From Heterostelium album PN500 (Eukaryota > Evosea > Eumycetozoa > Acytosteliales > Acytosteliaceae): 64,000 bases of DNA. The stretch is taken from contig NW_008805070.1 of NCBI RefSeq assembly GCF_000004825.1, forward strand, positions 310,001 to 374,000, in the 5' to 3' direction. A model generated the notes under the pieces. That model saw nothing but the letters and a program-made list of their open reading frames with translations, made no database searches and was not told the DNA's origin. Below are positions 35,288 through 46,794 of this stretch, piece after piece (the first letter of the stretch is position 1; each line of letters opens with the position of its first letter). Made by a program: the position numbers and the translations under genes.

Positions 35288-36583
35288 ATGTCACAAATAC
35301 CAGTTGATATTGAATCGAATAGTAGTAGTAGCAATTCATCATTGGAATATATTGATGCGGCATCGGCAGATGATGAACCAGTCATTCTGAATGTCGGTGG
35401 TGTCAAGTACGAGGTTAGACCGAGTACACTTACACGTTATCCACAGACACTCCTAGGTAATCTGTTCCTTCGTGAGAACAAGCATCTACGTCGTCCAGAC
35501 AAGAAAGGTGAATACTTTTTCGATAGAAACGGTCGTGTCTTTGAGGTGATACTCAACTTTTATAGAACCGGAAAACTAGTCATCCCAACAGAGATCCCTC
35601 AAGAACTCATCCAAGAGGAATTGAAATACTTTAAACTCGATCACGACGATCAAGAAAATCAAGAAGATGAAGATGAGAAAATCATGAAACAACCAAGAGT
35701 ATGTGTCTTACTTACATCTAACTAACTAACTAATCAATCATTCAAACTAATCGACAAATTTTGATAAATATAGGACCAAATATTTAATTATACAAATAGT
35801 TTAATTCATAGTTCAAACAAATACGATATTAAAAGAGGTTTATATTTTTTACAAAGTATGTTGTTATTATTATTATTATTATTATTAAGATGAAGGTTCT
35901 ATTAACTAACATACTTATTTGTTGTAATTTACAAAGAATTAAGCGAATTGGAACCAAATAGTTATTTGTATAAATATTCAATAGCATTTGCCTATTATAG
36001 ATTAAAGAAGAATAAGGAGGGTGTAGAAGTGTTGGAAGAGATTCTTCAGACCGACCCACACAACCCACAGGTCCGATCTTTGTTGACTCTGTTTGACGAC
36101 AACAGAAAATACAATGCCACCGTTGGTTTGGTCGCTGTATCATTATTGATTGTAGGATTGTTTGGATTTTGGCGATTGAGATCCTGGTTTAGAGCCGCTG
36201 CTCCAGTGGTTGCCTCCAGTACCTCACAGATGGCAGTGGAGACATTCAGAGCAACCTCTGGTGCTGCCGCTGCTTCGGTGCCACAAACATTGGCTGCTGC
36301 CAACATTGTTGTACCAGCAACTGTCTCTGTTTCAAATGCAGTTGCCTCCACGGTTGCATCTGTATTGCCGGGTGCCGCCACCGCCGGTAAGGTGCTCGCT
36401 ACTGGCTTGGTTGCCAACGATTCCACCTCGGCCATCCTCATCGATGCTGCCACCACAGCAGTCACCTCCACCACACCAGCAGTCACTTCTGTTGTTGCCG
36501 AATCAATCCCAACTGCCACCACCTCATTCCTCGAAGCAATGAACCAATCTTTACCATCAGCTGATCAATTTGTAAGAAAATAG
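35288..36583 (+). CDS. BTB (potassium-channel T1 type) fused to Fis1-like TPR membrane protein
   Basis: Exons 35288-35698, 35774-35855 and 35937-36583 join with phases 0 and 1 to give about 379 residues. Residues 37-125 are a T1/KCTD BTB domain (ILNVGGVKYEVRPSTLTRYP, GEYFFDRNGRVFEVILNFYR, IPQELIQEELKYF). An acidic linker follows. Residues 138-240 match Fis1: FNYTNSLIHSSNKYDIKRGL, the two TPR-like helices YLYKYSIAFAYYRLKKNKEG and EILQTDPHNPQVRSL, then a membrane helix ATVGLVAVSLLIVGLFGFW with Arg residues after it. Unlike Fis1, about 130 Ala/Thr/Val-rich residues follow the membrane helix. Fis1 is the mitochondrial/peroxisomal outer-membrane fission adaptor. BTB-T1 domains form oligomers or bind Cul3. 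No ATG precedes the Fis1 part in its own exon, which supports a true fusion. Confidence 0.78.
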
Positions 36584-36752
36584 GATCTTCTCAACATAAT
36601 AACAACATTACATATTCTTCTCATTATTTTATATTATATTAACAAAAACAATAAATCTTAAAATATTTTTTAAAAAAGAAACAAACATAAATATATTTCT
36701 ATATTTTTAAAAAACTATTATTAAATTATTTATTATTATTATTATTTACTTA

Positions 36753-37830
36753 TTATTGTTGTTTATTTTCTTGTTTATTCCAATAACGAATACCACCTTC
36801 TAATATTTGAACACTATAGAGATTTGATAATAGATTAGTTTTGTTAGTATTGATGTAATTACTATCTATTGATGATAAGATAATTGGTGACGATATTTAC
36901 TTGTTAAATCCTGAATTAATTGCCATTTCAGCAGCAAGTGAACTACGACCATTGTTGGCAGAGTAAAAAATGATACGTTGTTCTTGTTGTAATTTAGGGA
37001 ATCCATATTTATCTTTCCATTGAGCACTAGTTAATTTACAACAACGTTGCCAAAAGTTTGAATCGTCTACCAATGCGACCTTCTTTTCCTCTGACTTTGA
37101 TTTCTTCTTTCCTTTTGCCTTTTGTTTTTGCTTTGCTTCGTTAGCTTGTTCGGATTCTGATTTCTTAATCTCATACTCCACTAATATAGTTAAATAACAA
37201 GTAAGGTAAGGTAAGTAAGCTGTTTGCTATGTTTACTTATTATTATTATTATTGCAAAATAAGAAGTTTGTTATTTAACTTACTTGGAATGTTTTCAGAT
37301 TGTTTAATTGGTGAATCACCATAGAATTCCTTTGGATCACGTAAATCTACAAGTGTGAACGAATCTGTGGTGTTGGTGGTGGTGGTGGCGGTTGTTTGTG
37401 AGAGTAGTTGTTTGAGTTGTTCGTATGTGATGGTTGGAACTGATGGAGTGACAGCTTGTGTGGTGGTGGTTGTTTCGTGTAGACGAGTGAGCAATACAGT
37501 CTCTGTGTCGGTGTTGCTGATTGGGTTCAACTTTGGTTTCAACAAACGCTTCTTGTTGACCTTTTGTACGACGACCTTCTTGTTGGCAGTCAATTTCAAG
37601 CTGCTTGCACCATACTCGATATTGTCGGCGTCGGTAACAACAATCTTTTCCTCTGCCTTTGGTTTCTTTACTTTCTTCTCTTTGTTCTCAGTGGCTGCTG
37701 CTGCGAATGTTCTGATCTGAGTGTTGAGCAATGAACTCTGTCCAGCTGCCGAACGTACCAACAATGAGCATTGAGCACCGTGTTGTTGAATTGTCTTCAA
37801 TCCCAAATATCCAAACTTTGATGTAATCAT
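36753..37830 (-). CDS. Mitochondrial rhodanese-like protein lacking the active-site Cys
   Basis: Exons 37830-37284, 37180-36901 and 36813-36753 join in phases 1 and 2 to give about 295 residues. The N terminus (MITSKFGYLGLKTIQQHGAQ ... RTFAAAA) has Arg, Ser and hydrophobic residues and no acids, like a mitochondrial presequence. A Lys/Thr-rich linker follows. The rhodanese domain has FTLVDLRDPKEFYGDSPI, a Lys-rich insertion, then YGFPKLQQEQRIIFYSANNGRSSLAAE and the closing VQILEGGIRYWNKQ. Active rhodaneses have CxxGxR(S) at the loop; here the Cys position is Ser/Ala (YSANNGRSS). It is therefore probably non-catalytic, or a diverged mitochondrial component. In structure it recalls rhodanese-like subunits of mitoribosomes, but that is only a guess. 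Confidence 0.72.
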
Positions 37831-38166
37831 TATTCTTATTGTGATTTTACTTTATAATCCTATTAACTATATAGTTTAATATAAATATAAATATAAATCT
37901 AATCAATCAATGAAAAACGACTAAAAATCAATAAATATGATTTTGAAAAAATAAAAAATAAAAAATAAAAAATTGCAAAATTCATGTGCTGCCTTCAATC
38001 ATAATAACGTTATTTTGATCAAAAACGATCGATTGTAATGAATTAAATAGTTACATATCTTTTGATTTATGATTTATATAATATTTGTATTATTTTTTTA
38101 AAAAAATGAATTATTACTATTATTATTTGTTTGTTTGTTTGTTGATTACCTATTATTATTTATCTA
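37831..38166. other. Intergenic spacer
   Basis: AT-rich DNA upstream of the rhodanese-like gene and downstream of the transporter gene, which also lies on the minus strand. I see no gene or repeat in it. Confidence 0.4.
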
Positions 38167-39631
38167 CTACTTTTTCATTTCTTGATATCTAACATATGAA
38201 TAATAGAATGATCCTGCAATAACTAAAAATATACCAAATCCATTCTGTAAAAAGATAAATAGAAAGAGTTTGATTAATAAACCACTTGTTATGTAAAATA
38301 TTGTATTTTGAATTACAAAAATAACTTACTTGGAATGAAATTGGATTTCCCCAAATCATAACGGCTAAAATAGTCTGTACACATGCCTTGACGGTTCCAG
38401 AGATTGCGTTGGTCAGTGGTGAAGTATGTTTGATCTGCATGAAAATAGCAATACTGATGAGATATCCCATTGCACCTGCGATTGTCATTACCATCCAAAA
38501 TTCACCGGTATAGAGAATCGGTTCGTCCATCAAAGTCTTTGCTTCTCCACTGAGTCCAATCAAAGGTAAAATCAAAACAATAGAAATAGCTGTATTATAA
38601 ATTGATAATTTCCTGTATTTATATATCGCGAGTTGTAGTTTGTGTTAATATCTTGATTCATTACTGACTAACTAACCTATTAAATTAACATACCATTCAT
38701 TTCCTTCACAAACTGGAAGTATTCTCTTGACGTAGATCGAGTAGAGTGCGACAAAGAAACTAGAGAACAAACCAAAGATGATACCATACCATGAGAAGTT
38801 GACTTCACCAATACTTCCAAGGATGAATCCAAAAAAGACAATGGCACAACCAATCATAGCGTTGAATGATGTCTTACTCTTCAAAATGACATAGGTCAAA
38901 ACCAATGAGAAACAAATAGTAAGTGATCTAGCAACCTGAAAAATGAAATGTTTGTTTGCTTGTTAGATATGTTAAAATGGAATTCGGTTATTGCTATGTA
39001 TATTTACTTGATAGAATGAAACTTCAACGTATTCTAAACAAAGATTATTGAAAACGATCATGAGTGTTAAGACAACGGTCAATGGTACTACACGTTGAGC
39101 GGTCGAGTAATTGAATTCGAATTGTGGAAGGAAGTTCAATGCTTCAAAATTGGGTGCAATCTTACACATCAAGTAGATCATTACGAACGATACAATCTGT
39201 TGGTACCAAGTAATGAACAAAGGATAATCGAAATCCAGATTCTTCATCAACATCTTATTCAAGAATACCAATGAAATCGAAATAAAGAAATAAAATGTAA
39301 TTACCATAACAATCTTTGTTCTACATGTTAACAATTAGTTTAGTAAACTATTCTATTTAAATGGTGTTCCTATAATTACATACGTTTCACTTTGTTTTTG
39401 TTGTTGTTGTGATTGTTGTTGTTGTTGTTGTTGTTGTTGTGATTGTTGCTGTTGTTTATCTAATAGAGATTGTTGATCTCTTTGTTGATCGGATAATGAA
39501 TCATTGTCATTGTTTTGTATACTATTCATTTCGATGGCACTGTCATTTTCGCCTTCTCCATCACTTAATCTATAATCATTGTTATTGTTATTATTTTGAC
39601 CGGTAGTATTACTACTACTATTACTATACAT
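38167..39631 (-). CDS. slc35c1: GDP-fucose-type nucleotide-sugar transporter (SLC35C)
   Basis: Five exons, from 39631 to 38167, with phases 2, 0, 2 and 0, give about 400 residues. A hydrophilic N terminus of 80 residues (Asn and Gln runs) precedes about ten membrane helices: VMVITFYFFISISLVFLNKM, LFITWYQQIVSFVMIYLM, VPLTVVLTLMIVFNNLCLEY, VSFYQVARSLTICFSLVLTY, MIGCAIVFFGFILGSIGEV, GIIFGLFSSFFVALYSIYVK and more, ending YSYVRYQEMKK. The motifs FLNK, FITW.Q, VSFYQVARSL and G.I.G..SS..VALYSI..K are those of GDP-fucose transporters. The Lys-rich C terminus is a likely Golgi/ER retrieval signal. It would supply GDP-fucose to the Golgi lumen. The whole frame is intact. Confidence 0.85.
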
Positions 39632-40079
39632 TATTAATAATTATTTATTTATTTATTTATTTTAAAAGTAAATAAAAAAGTGTAATTAAAAATGTGTGTT
39701 TGACCAAAACAAAAAATACAAATTATTATTGTCAATATTAAAAATAAATCGACCTAAAAAAAAATATGTGGTTTGTGTGTTGACTTCAATGAGCAATCTT
39801 GTCACTGAGGTGGGCAAACCTAAAAAGAAAAATGTCAAACTACTACTTTGCAAATTTTCCAAAACATGACCAAAATTAGAAGTTTTCATATTTTTTATCA
39901 AATTTGAGATTTTTTGTTTTGGTGATTTTGTCGTTTCATTATTGTTGTTGAGTTGATTAGTGAAGTTGATTGGATTAACATCTGCTTTTTTTTTTTATCA
40001 TAGTTTTATTTGTTTTTTTGTTTTATTTATTTATTTATTTGATTAACTTAACTTGATAAGCAATTTATTATTAACATAT
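39632..40079. other. Intergenic spacer
   Basis: AT-rich DNA between two minus-strand genes. A 71-codon minus frame at 39686-39901 is Phe/Leu-rich with A/T codons and is not considered a gene. Confidence 0.4.
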
Positions 40080-41505
40080 TTATTTTTCAATTTTGGTTGC
40101 TGTCAATAGTTTATCGATAACCTCTTGGTGAGCGTAGTTACGAAATTCGATGTTGTTGTCCTTGAAGGTTTTGGCCATTTTGTTGAGTTTCGATTGGAGG
40201 TACTCGATTTGACCGCTGATGAAATAGGCGTTTTGTGGTGGGTAGATTCCACTGACGACGTCGTCGACGGTCTTGGAGAGCTCGTCGAATTGCAGTACGA
40301 GATCCTCGTAGACTGCCAGTTGCTCTGGCTTCAGATCGCTGGAGAGATCGTCGAGATCCTCGGGTTTGGTTGGCTCGCGGTCCTTCACATAGGTCTCAAA
40401 CTCATCGACGTACTCCACGCACTTCTCGGCCAACTCCCAAATGGTAGCGATAGCATTCATCTCTTCGTCGTTCAACATACGCATCGAACTGCTTCCAGTG
40501 AATGCTTGATCTTCAATAAAAAAGTCGTCGTCTTCTTCCTCGTCGTCTTCTCCGTCATCAACAAATTCCAATTCATCTTCATCTTCATCATCTTCATCTT
40601 CATCCTCTTCATCTTCATCATCTTTTTCAACTTGTTTATTTGTCTTTTTATCTTCTTTTCCTCCTTTTTCTGTTGATTTTTCCTCTGCTTCTTCGTCGTC
40701 TGGATTGGCAGGTTCAGACATTCTTTTCTTGTAGTTTTCGATTCCATCGTTGACTTCGTCGACTTCATCGTAGGCATCGTTAATCATGGTGAGAAGTTCC
40801 TCCATTCTCACACAGATGGCACTGCTGTTTCTAAGTGGAATCTTCTCGAGCAACTCACATGATTTCCAAGCAATTCCGATTCTCTCTTTTGGTACTGTAT
40901 TCTCTTCGTCTTCACCAATACGCTTTTCATTCTCCATAAAAGTATATAATGTATCGTAAAGTGATTTATAAACTCTCTTGAAATATATCTGAATCTGTCT
41001 AAATAATGATGCTCCTGAATAACCACATAATCCTACAAACAAATTCCGATAACAAGTAGTTTAGTTGGTCGTTATTAGTAAATTTACATTTATTTCAAGT
41101 CAATATTTAATTAAGCTTGCTCTTCATCTATATCATACCTTGATAAATTGAAAATAGATTATCTAAACATTCTTCTATATTCGAGAAAAACTCTGGTTTT
41201 GCTCGGCAATCTTGTAGTAATAATGAAACTTAAATAAAAGGTTTGTGTGTTAGTCTACTAATACTAATTCAATGTTGTGGGTGTTTTGAAAAATGAAAAA
41301 ATGAAAATAATGATAGTTATAATATATATATACTCTTTGTTATTTCATGTGATAATGTTTTGGCAGACTTTACAATGTTTCCTCTTGTTGGTCGTTTGAA
41401 TTCGGGATCACTTGTCTTGCAGTCCAATGTTTGCATAACAGTATCGATCTTTGAAAGTACTACTTGATATGCTGGTAATATAATTTCTTCTTCGTTATTT
41501 TCCAT
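40080..41505 (-). CDS. GCIP / cyclin-D1-binding-protein-1-like protein
   Basis: Three exons: the first starts MENNEEEIILPAYQ at 41505, the second lies near 41230-41150 and the last is 41035-40080. Phases match at both junctions. The N-terminal helical region has RGNIVKSAKTLSHEITKISL, CGYSGASLFRQIQIYFKRVY and RIGIAWKSCELLEKIPLRNS, in the order seen in the GCIP family (human CCNDBP1). A long Asp/Glu-rich insertion (EDEEDEDEDDEDEDELEF) separates it from a C-terminal helical region (LNDEEMNAIATIWELAEKCV, LVLQFDELSKTVDDV). GCIP proteins are helical regulators that bind cyclin D and HLH factors in animals. What the family does in amoebae is not known. About 370 residues. Confidence 0.65.
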
Positions 41506-41922
41506 TGTTTCTTTTTTGTTTTTAAAAAATAAATAAATATACAAATAAACTTTTAAAGTGTTATTTAAATAGAATGAAATTGATACCAATTTATTCGTCT
41601 TAAAAACTTTTTTGTTTTTTTTTGAATTTTTGAAAAAAAGAAGAATTTTTCATTTTCGAACTTATAAGTTGTTTCTGTTATTCCTTGCTCTAATTTTTAA
41701 TAAAAACAATCAATATTTGCTTTTATATTTTCTTACTTTTTCATAATACTTTCCAAAGGAACTAAACTTAGATATTCTAGCGACATGAATTATATCATTA
41801 AAGATATTTCCTAAAATTAAATCTGTTATCGATAACAAATAAATATATGAAGTTTAGATAAGAACTAAAAAAATACTAGGAGTGAATTAATTATGATTTA
41901 ATTAGTATGTTTAAACAAATTA
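41506..41922. other. Intergenic spacer
   Basis: AT-rich, no gene or notable repeat seen. Confidence 0.4.
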
Positions 41923-43359
41923 TTATTGTTGTTGTTGCTGCTGCTGCTGATTATTTTCAGTATCTGGTTGTTGTAGTTGTTGATGCTGCTTCTGATATTC
42001 TGATAACCAATTAAATATTTCGGTTTTATTCAAATGTTTGGCATATTCTATAGCTTGATCAAGGAGATCAAAGAGGTCGTGATGTCGGTTGGTCACAAGC
42101 CATTGTGTGATCTCAAATGGTTGAAAATTAATGACAGCTAAAAGTAATGCTATGTCACATCGTTGGTAAGAAACATGATTATGTTGTTGAAGATATTTGG
42201 CAACCTCGAGATGTCCTCGTTCCAGCGCTGATCTCATCGCAAGCGTTGTACGCTCGGTTCTATTCTCCTGAAGAAATTGAACGGTCTCCAGTGAGCCATT
42301 CTGAGCGGCATATAGCATTGCCAGAGTTGAGCACCCTTCAGTTCGATTGGCGTGGAGCCAACGCACGACATTGACGTGCCCGTTGGAAGCAGCTCTGTTC
42401 ATTGCCGCGATTGAGCACCCTTCTGTTCGATTGGCGTGCAGCCACTGTACGACTTCAAGATGCCCGTCAGTAGCGGCTTTGTCCATGGCAGCTGCTGTGA
42501 AACCCTCTCCACGATTGACATGCAGCCATTCGACTAGCGCTAAATGACCTTTGGCAGCACTTTCATTCATTACCTCCTGACTGAATGCATGTGAATGGTT
42601 GAGATGAATCCATTGTATCAACTCCAACAATTCATTGCAATTCTTTCCACTCACTCTGAGCATTATTTCAACGGATTCGGTTTTCAGCTGTTCGTTCTGC
42701 CAGCTTGAGTTTTCGATGTTCTCTTGCAGCCATCGGATGATATGCATATGTCCAAGACTGACGGCAATATTCAAGAGTTGGTCTCCTCTCGTTTTGGTGT
42801 TTGAAAGTATCCATTGCACCATATCTAGTCTACCGTATTGCACGGCTTTCTGTATGTATTTGTTGTCGAGAGGGTCAGCCTCTGCCAATTTCCACATCCA
42901 TATGAGCATATTTAAATCACCAAATTCCGGTACGATTGCAAGTACACTCAGATAGTCCCAATTGTATCGATCTCTGTACTGATCCAAATAGACAAGACAC
43001 TCCAGACTGTTGCTAGTGATGGCGACCAACACTATTCTATTTACCATTACCACTTCCAGCAGTGCCGATGATTTCTCCTTGACAAACAAATAGAGATAGT
43101 TCAAAAGTTGAACGTCATTCCTTTTTATCGATTCATCAAACACCTTGACGACAATATGCTTATTGATCTTTATACGTTTCAAACATTCTTTCATATCCTT
43201 TATATAGTTATATCTGATCAGCTGAACAGGATCGTCTGATAGTTGCTTCCATCTAATCGATGTTTCATTCAATTTCAAATTGATCGACTCTACCAACTTG
43301 AAAATCTGTTTACTAACAACAATATTATTTAATACAGATAAAAATAATTGTTTATCCAT
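41923..43359 (-). CDS. Dictyostelid ankyrin-repeat protein, intact
   Basis: A single-exon gene of 478 residues. The N terminus (MDKQLFLSVLNNIVVSKQIF) is the F-box-like/helical start typical of this dictyostelid family. About a dozen ankyrin repeats follow, several very regular: GHLALVEWLHVNRGEGF, GHLEVVQWLHANRTEGCS, GHVNVVRWLHANRTEGCS, GSLETVQFLQENRTERTT. It ends in a Gln-rich tail. This is the same family as the interrupted gene at 12486-13991, in the opposite orientation. Function unknown; these genes are present in hundreds of copies in some dictyostelids. Confidence 0.85.
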   Translation of the reverse strand: MDKQLFLSVLNNIVVSKQIFKLVESINLKLNETSIRWKQLSDDPVQLIRYNYIKDMKECLKRIKINKHIVVKVFDESIKRNDVQLLNYLYLFVKEKSSALLEVVMVNRIVLVAITSNSLECLVYLDQYRDRYNWDYLSVLAIVPEFGDLNMLIWMWKLAEADPLDNKYIQKAVQYGRLDMVQWILSNTKTRGDQLLNIAVSLGHMHIIRWLQENIENSSWQNEQLKTESVEIMLRVSGKNCNELLELIQWIHLNHSHAFSQEVMNESAAKGHLALVEWLHVNRGEGFTAAAMDKAATDGHLEVVQWLHANRTEGCSIAAMNRAASNGHVNVVRWLHANRTEGCSTLAMLYAAQNGSLETVQFLQENRTERTTLAMRSALERGHLEVAKYLQQHNHVSYQRCDIALLLAVINFQPFEITQWLVTNRHHDLFDLLDQAIEYAKHLNKTEIFNWLSEYQKQHQQLQQPDTENNQQQQQQQQ

Positions 43360-43553
43360 CTTGATGATCTGATCTGATCAGATTTGATTTGATTTGATTT
43401 GTGCTTAATCTTGAAATTTATATAAATTTATTTAAACAATTGTTTTAATATCTTGGATATTTAATACAAGGTCGCAAAAAAAATAAAATAAAAAAATAAA
43501 ATAAACTCCTTGAATTTCAGGGGTGACCACTACTTTGGTGATGTCATTTAAAT

Positions 43554-45660
43554 CTACGTCTTTCTCGTTTTTGGAAATTTAACAAAACTTAAAAAGTCTC
43601 TGGGATTCAATTTCAATTTGAATGATCCATCTGGTTGCTTTTTCAGCTTGCTAGAATAGATGTAGTAAATTCTTTCTATAGATATAACAGAGTTGATTAT
43701 TAAATTCTTTGGACATCCCAATATTAGTTCAAACATTTCAACCATAATCTAAATACAATAAAGAATGATTGTTATTCTTTTGTTAGTTATATAACTATTG
43801 AAATATATTGTTGCTTTTGTTAAAAAATTGACTTACAGCGAAATAATCTGTTTTCTTTGAACCTTTGTACGAAGAGTACTTATTGCATGGTCGGTAATCT
43901 AACTCGTTATCGTTGTTATAACTAAGAAAGTCGTTGGTAGGTTGTTTAAAGAATGATTCGAAATTGTATGATAACATCGATTCACTTGTTTCGTCTGAAT
44001 GAGAGTATATGTTGTTGTTGTTGTCGTTGTGTTGTTCATCTTCATCGTCACTGTTTTGATTATCGTACTTTCTAAACTGTTTTAAATAACTCTTGTATCT
44101 TTCATTTACAAACTCATGTAAATAGTATTTCGGTGCATTCCTGTTGATTGTCTTTGGTAGTTTCGTTGCATCTTTAACATCCCATAGATTACTATTAAAC
44201 TAGATAGTCAGTTTGACTGAGACGATATATTATATTACATTATGTTGCCATAACAAACATACCTCTTTGGTAAAGAATCAGAGCCTTGTATAATACTTAT
44301 ACGATGATACATCCATTTTTCAAATTGAAACTTTATGTCTTCTTGAATCTCTTGGTCGCTCGTTGGCACGGGGAATTCGAGGTAGCTGTTATTAAAGATA
44401 TCGTCGACCATCTCAGAGTTGAGTGTATCCATCTCCTTTTCGACGAGACCATCGAGATACTCTGTGTAGTGTGAGAGTTCGACACGCTGCGACAAGTTAT
44501 AGTTCATATTAAGCAACACAATAATAATAGCAGCCGCCAACACTCCACTATTCACACAATGATGTATATCTAAATAGTATTGCCACTTTTTATCTTTATC
44601 TTTATGATTCTGTGCAATGACATAAGGTATCTCTAAAACCTGTATCAGCTGATATGATAACTGTAATATAAACTCTTAAAAAAAAAATATAAATAATAAA
44701 CCATTATTATTATATTAGTATGACAATGTATATAATATATCTAATAGATTCTTAAGATATTTACTTGGTAATTCTAATTCTGTACAAAATCTAACCATTA
44801 ATAACTTCATATTAGTTCTAGGAGTGAAGTTTAAATACTTTGACAAGTCATATGCAGTGTTTTGTATTTTAATAAAGTTACACCATTTCTTTTGAAAATG
44901 AATTAACAAAAGTTAGTATACTAACATCGATGTTAGTTTCTGAATGACTATAGGTTAACTTACAGCAGGATTAGTATCCCATGTAATCTGTGGTATCGTT
45001 GACATGAGATGACCCTCTTGTAACATGTTTAGCAAGTCACTCGGTGTTACTGGTTCTTTCAGCCACGACAATGCAAGATAGATAATAGAGAGCGTGAGAA
45101 TTGGCGATGGTTTCTCTCTTATCGCTGCAATATCGATTTGAACATCTTCATCTTCATCTGTATTATTTGTAGTTGTTGCTGCTGCTGCTGCTTGATTGTT
45201 ATCATCTTGTTTTTGTTCTTTTAAATCATCTACTTTCTCCATTACCTGACGTATCGATAGTAAGTAGGAATGCCATAGATCACCAACGATCTGATAGAGC
45301 TGCCTATTAAACTTGTAGTGTTTGATCAACACCGAGACTTGCTCACGAAGCAACAACTGTAGAATATGATATCGATTGTCCTTCTCGATGATCTTTACGA
45401 TCTCGGTTGCCGAATTCAACGTCTTTTTGACTCTAACTACCTGTGCACCAATGACAGCTGCCACCGTCTCTGTAGTTTGAGCTAAGAAACCCTACAATTA
45501 TTATTAATTACCATTATTATTTTGTATTTTTAATAGATATATAATACTTTACCTCAAATCTCATATGACATTCTGAACAATTTTTATTTCCTTGGTCATC
45601 ATTATAGAATGAAATACTTCCACATCTTGTACACTGTGTTATCGATGCGCTATTCGACAT
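43554..45660 (-). CDS. Rrn7/TAF1B-like RNA polymerase I initiation factor
   Basis: Six exons: 45660-45553, 45491-44964, then exons near 44889-44764, 44679-44265, 44205-43850 and 43745-43554. The first 36 residues form a zinc ribbon half (CTRCGSISFYNDDQGNKNCSEC). The next part has FLAQTTETVAAVIGAQVVRV, RVKKTLNSATEIVKIIEKDN, IVGDLWHSYLLSIRQVMEKV and LSIIYLALSWLKEPVTPSDL, the cyclin-fold layout of Rrn7/TAF1B, the TFIIB-like subunit of the Pol I core factor. The second half continues with WCNFIKIQNTAYDLSKYLNF and an acidic Asn-rich loop. It places Pol I on the rDNA promoter. About 590 residues. All phases checked are consistent. Confidence 0.78.
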
Positions 45661-46794
45661 TTCAATGAAGTGTGGATTGGACAACCTAAAAACAAAAACA
45701 AAATGTCAATTTAAATATCAACAATGTGTTATTTTTGTTACAATCTAATTATTTGACTTGAGTAAATATTAGATTATTTATGTTAATATTTGTTATTAAA
45801 TATATACTTCAAGTGCAAGAAATAAAAAGAAATAAAAAAAATTAAATTAATTTTGTTGTTTTATAATCTATAGATTTTTTTTTTTTTTTTTTTTGGTGAT
45901 CAATTTTAAAAAAATGTTGATAAAACTAAACCATACGATTTTAATGGTATTTCAATGTCCATTTGAGACAATGAGAATTTATTTATATTAAATATTTAAC
46001 TTTGTTTTAAGAATAATAAAAATATTAATAAAAATGTAATCATTTGTGAAACATTTTTATATTATTTTTGAAAATTAATAAAAACTTATTTTTATTTTAT
46101 AAAATTTTTTTTCAATTTAAAAATCCCACCCATTATTTTTAAAGTTCAACACTCTGGATTTCAAAGTTACCTGAAGAGAAATATTGGGTGGTATTTGGGA
46201 TTGACTGTGTAGTTTACACACTTTATTTTAGATTAAAACCTTTGAATTTACTTTTAATAATCAATTATAAAAGGAAATTGTTGATATGAATTGACTTTAT
46301 CAAAAATAACACCATGAGAAAACAAAAATTCGATCTTTATTAATATAAAAAAAACTAAATATAAATTGTCTTCACATTTTCAAAGTGTATCAAAACTGTG
46401 GACCAACTATGTTATTTTTTAAATCTCAATTTTCAAAATTATTATTATATATCATTTGATTCATTGGTCATAGTAGATATCGGTATTTGGGAAAGCGATT
46501 AAAAATTCAAGTAAATAATTATTTATATTAAAAATTGATATTAACTTAACTTTCGGGTTTCTCTATGTAAATTTATAAAGAATTAAGTTAATTTTTATTT
46601 ATATTCATTTTGCCGACTTCATTAAACAAAACTTATTTATATGGTCTTTTGTGATTATTTCAGTAAATCATCTTTCAACATATAAATTAATAATTACATT
46701 AATATCACTTTAGTGATATTTAAATATATTTATATATTAATAGTTGTATTTTAATATTTTTTAAAAATGGGTGATTTTTTGATCTTTCAAAGAG

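Noticed and set aside
39686-39901. Minus-strand frame of 71 codons with FFFLGLPTS
   Set aside because: Phe/Leu-rich in AT-rich spacer, no leader or conserved motif; probably chance.
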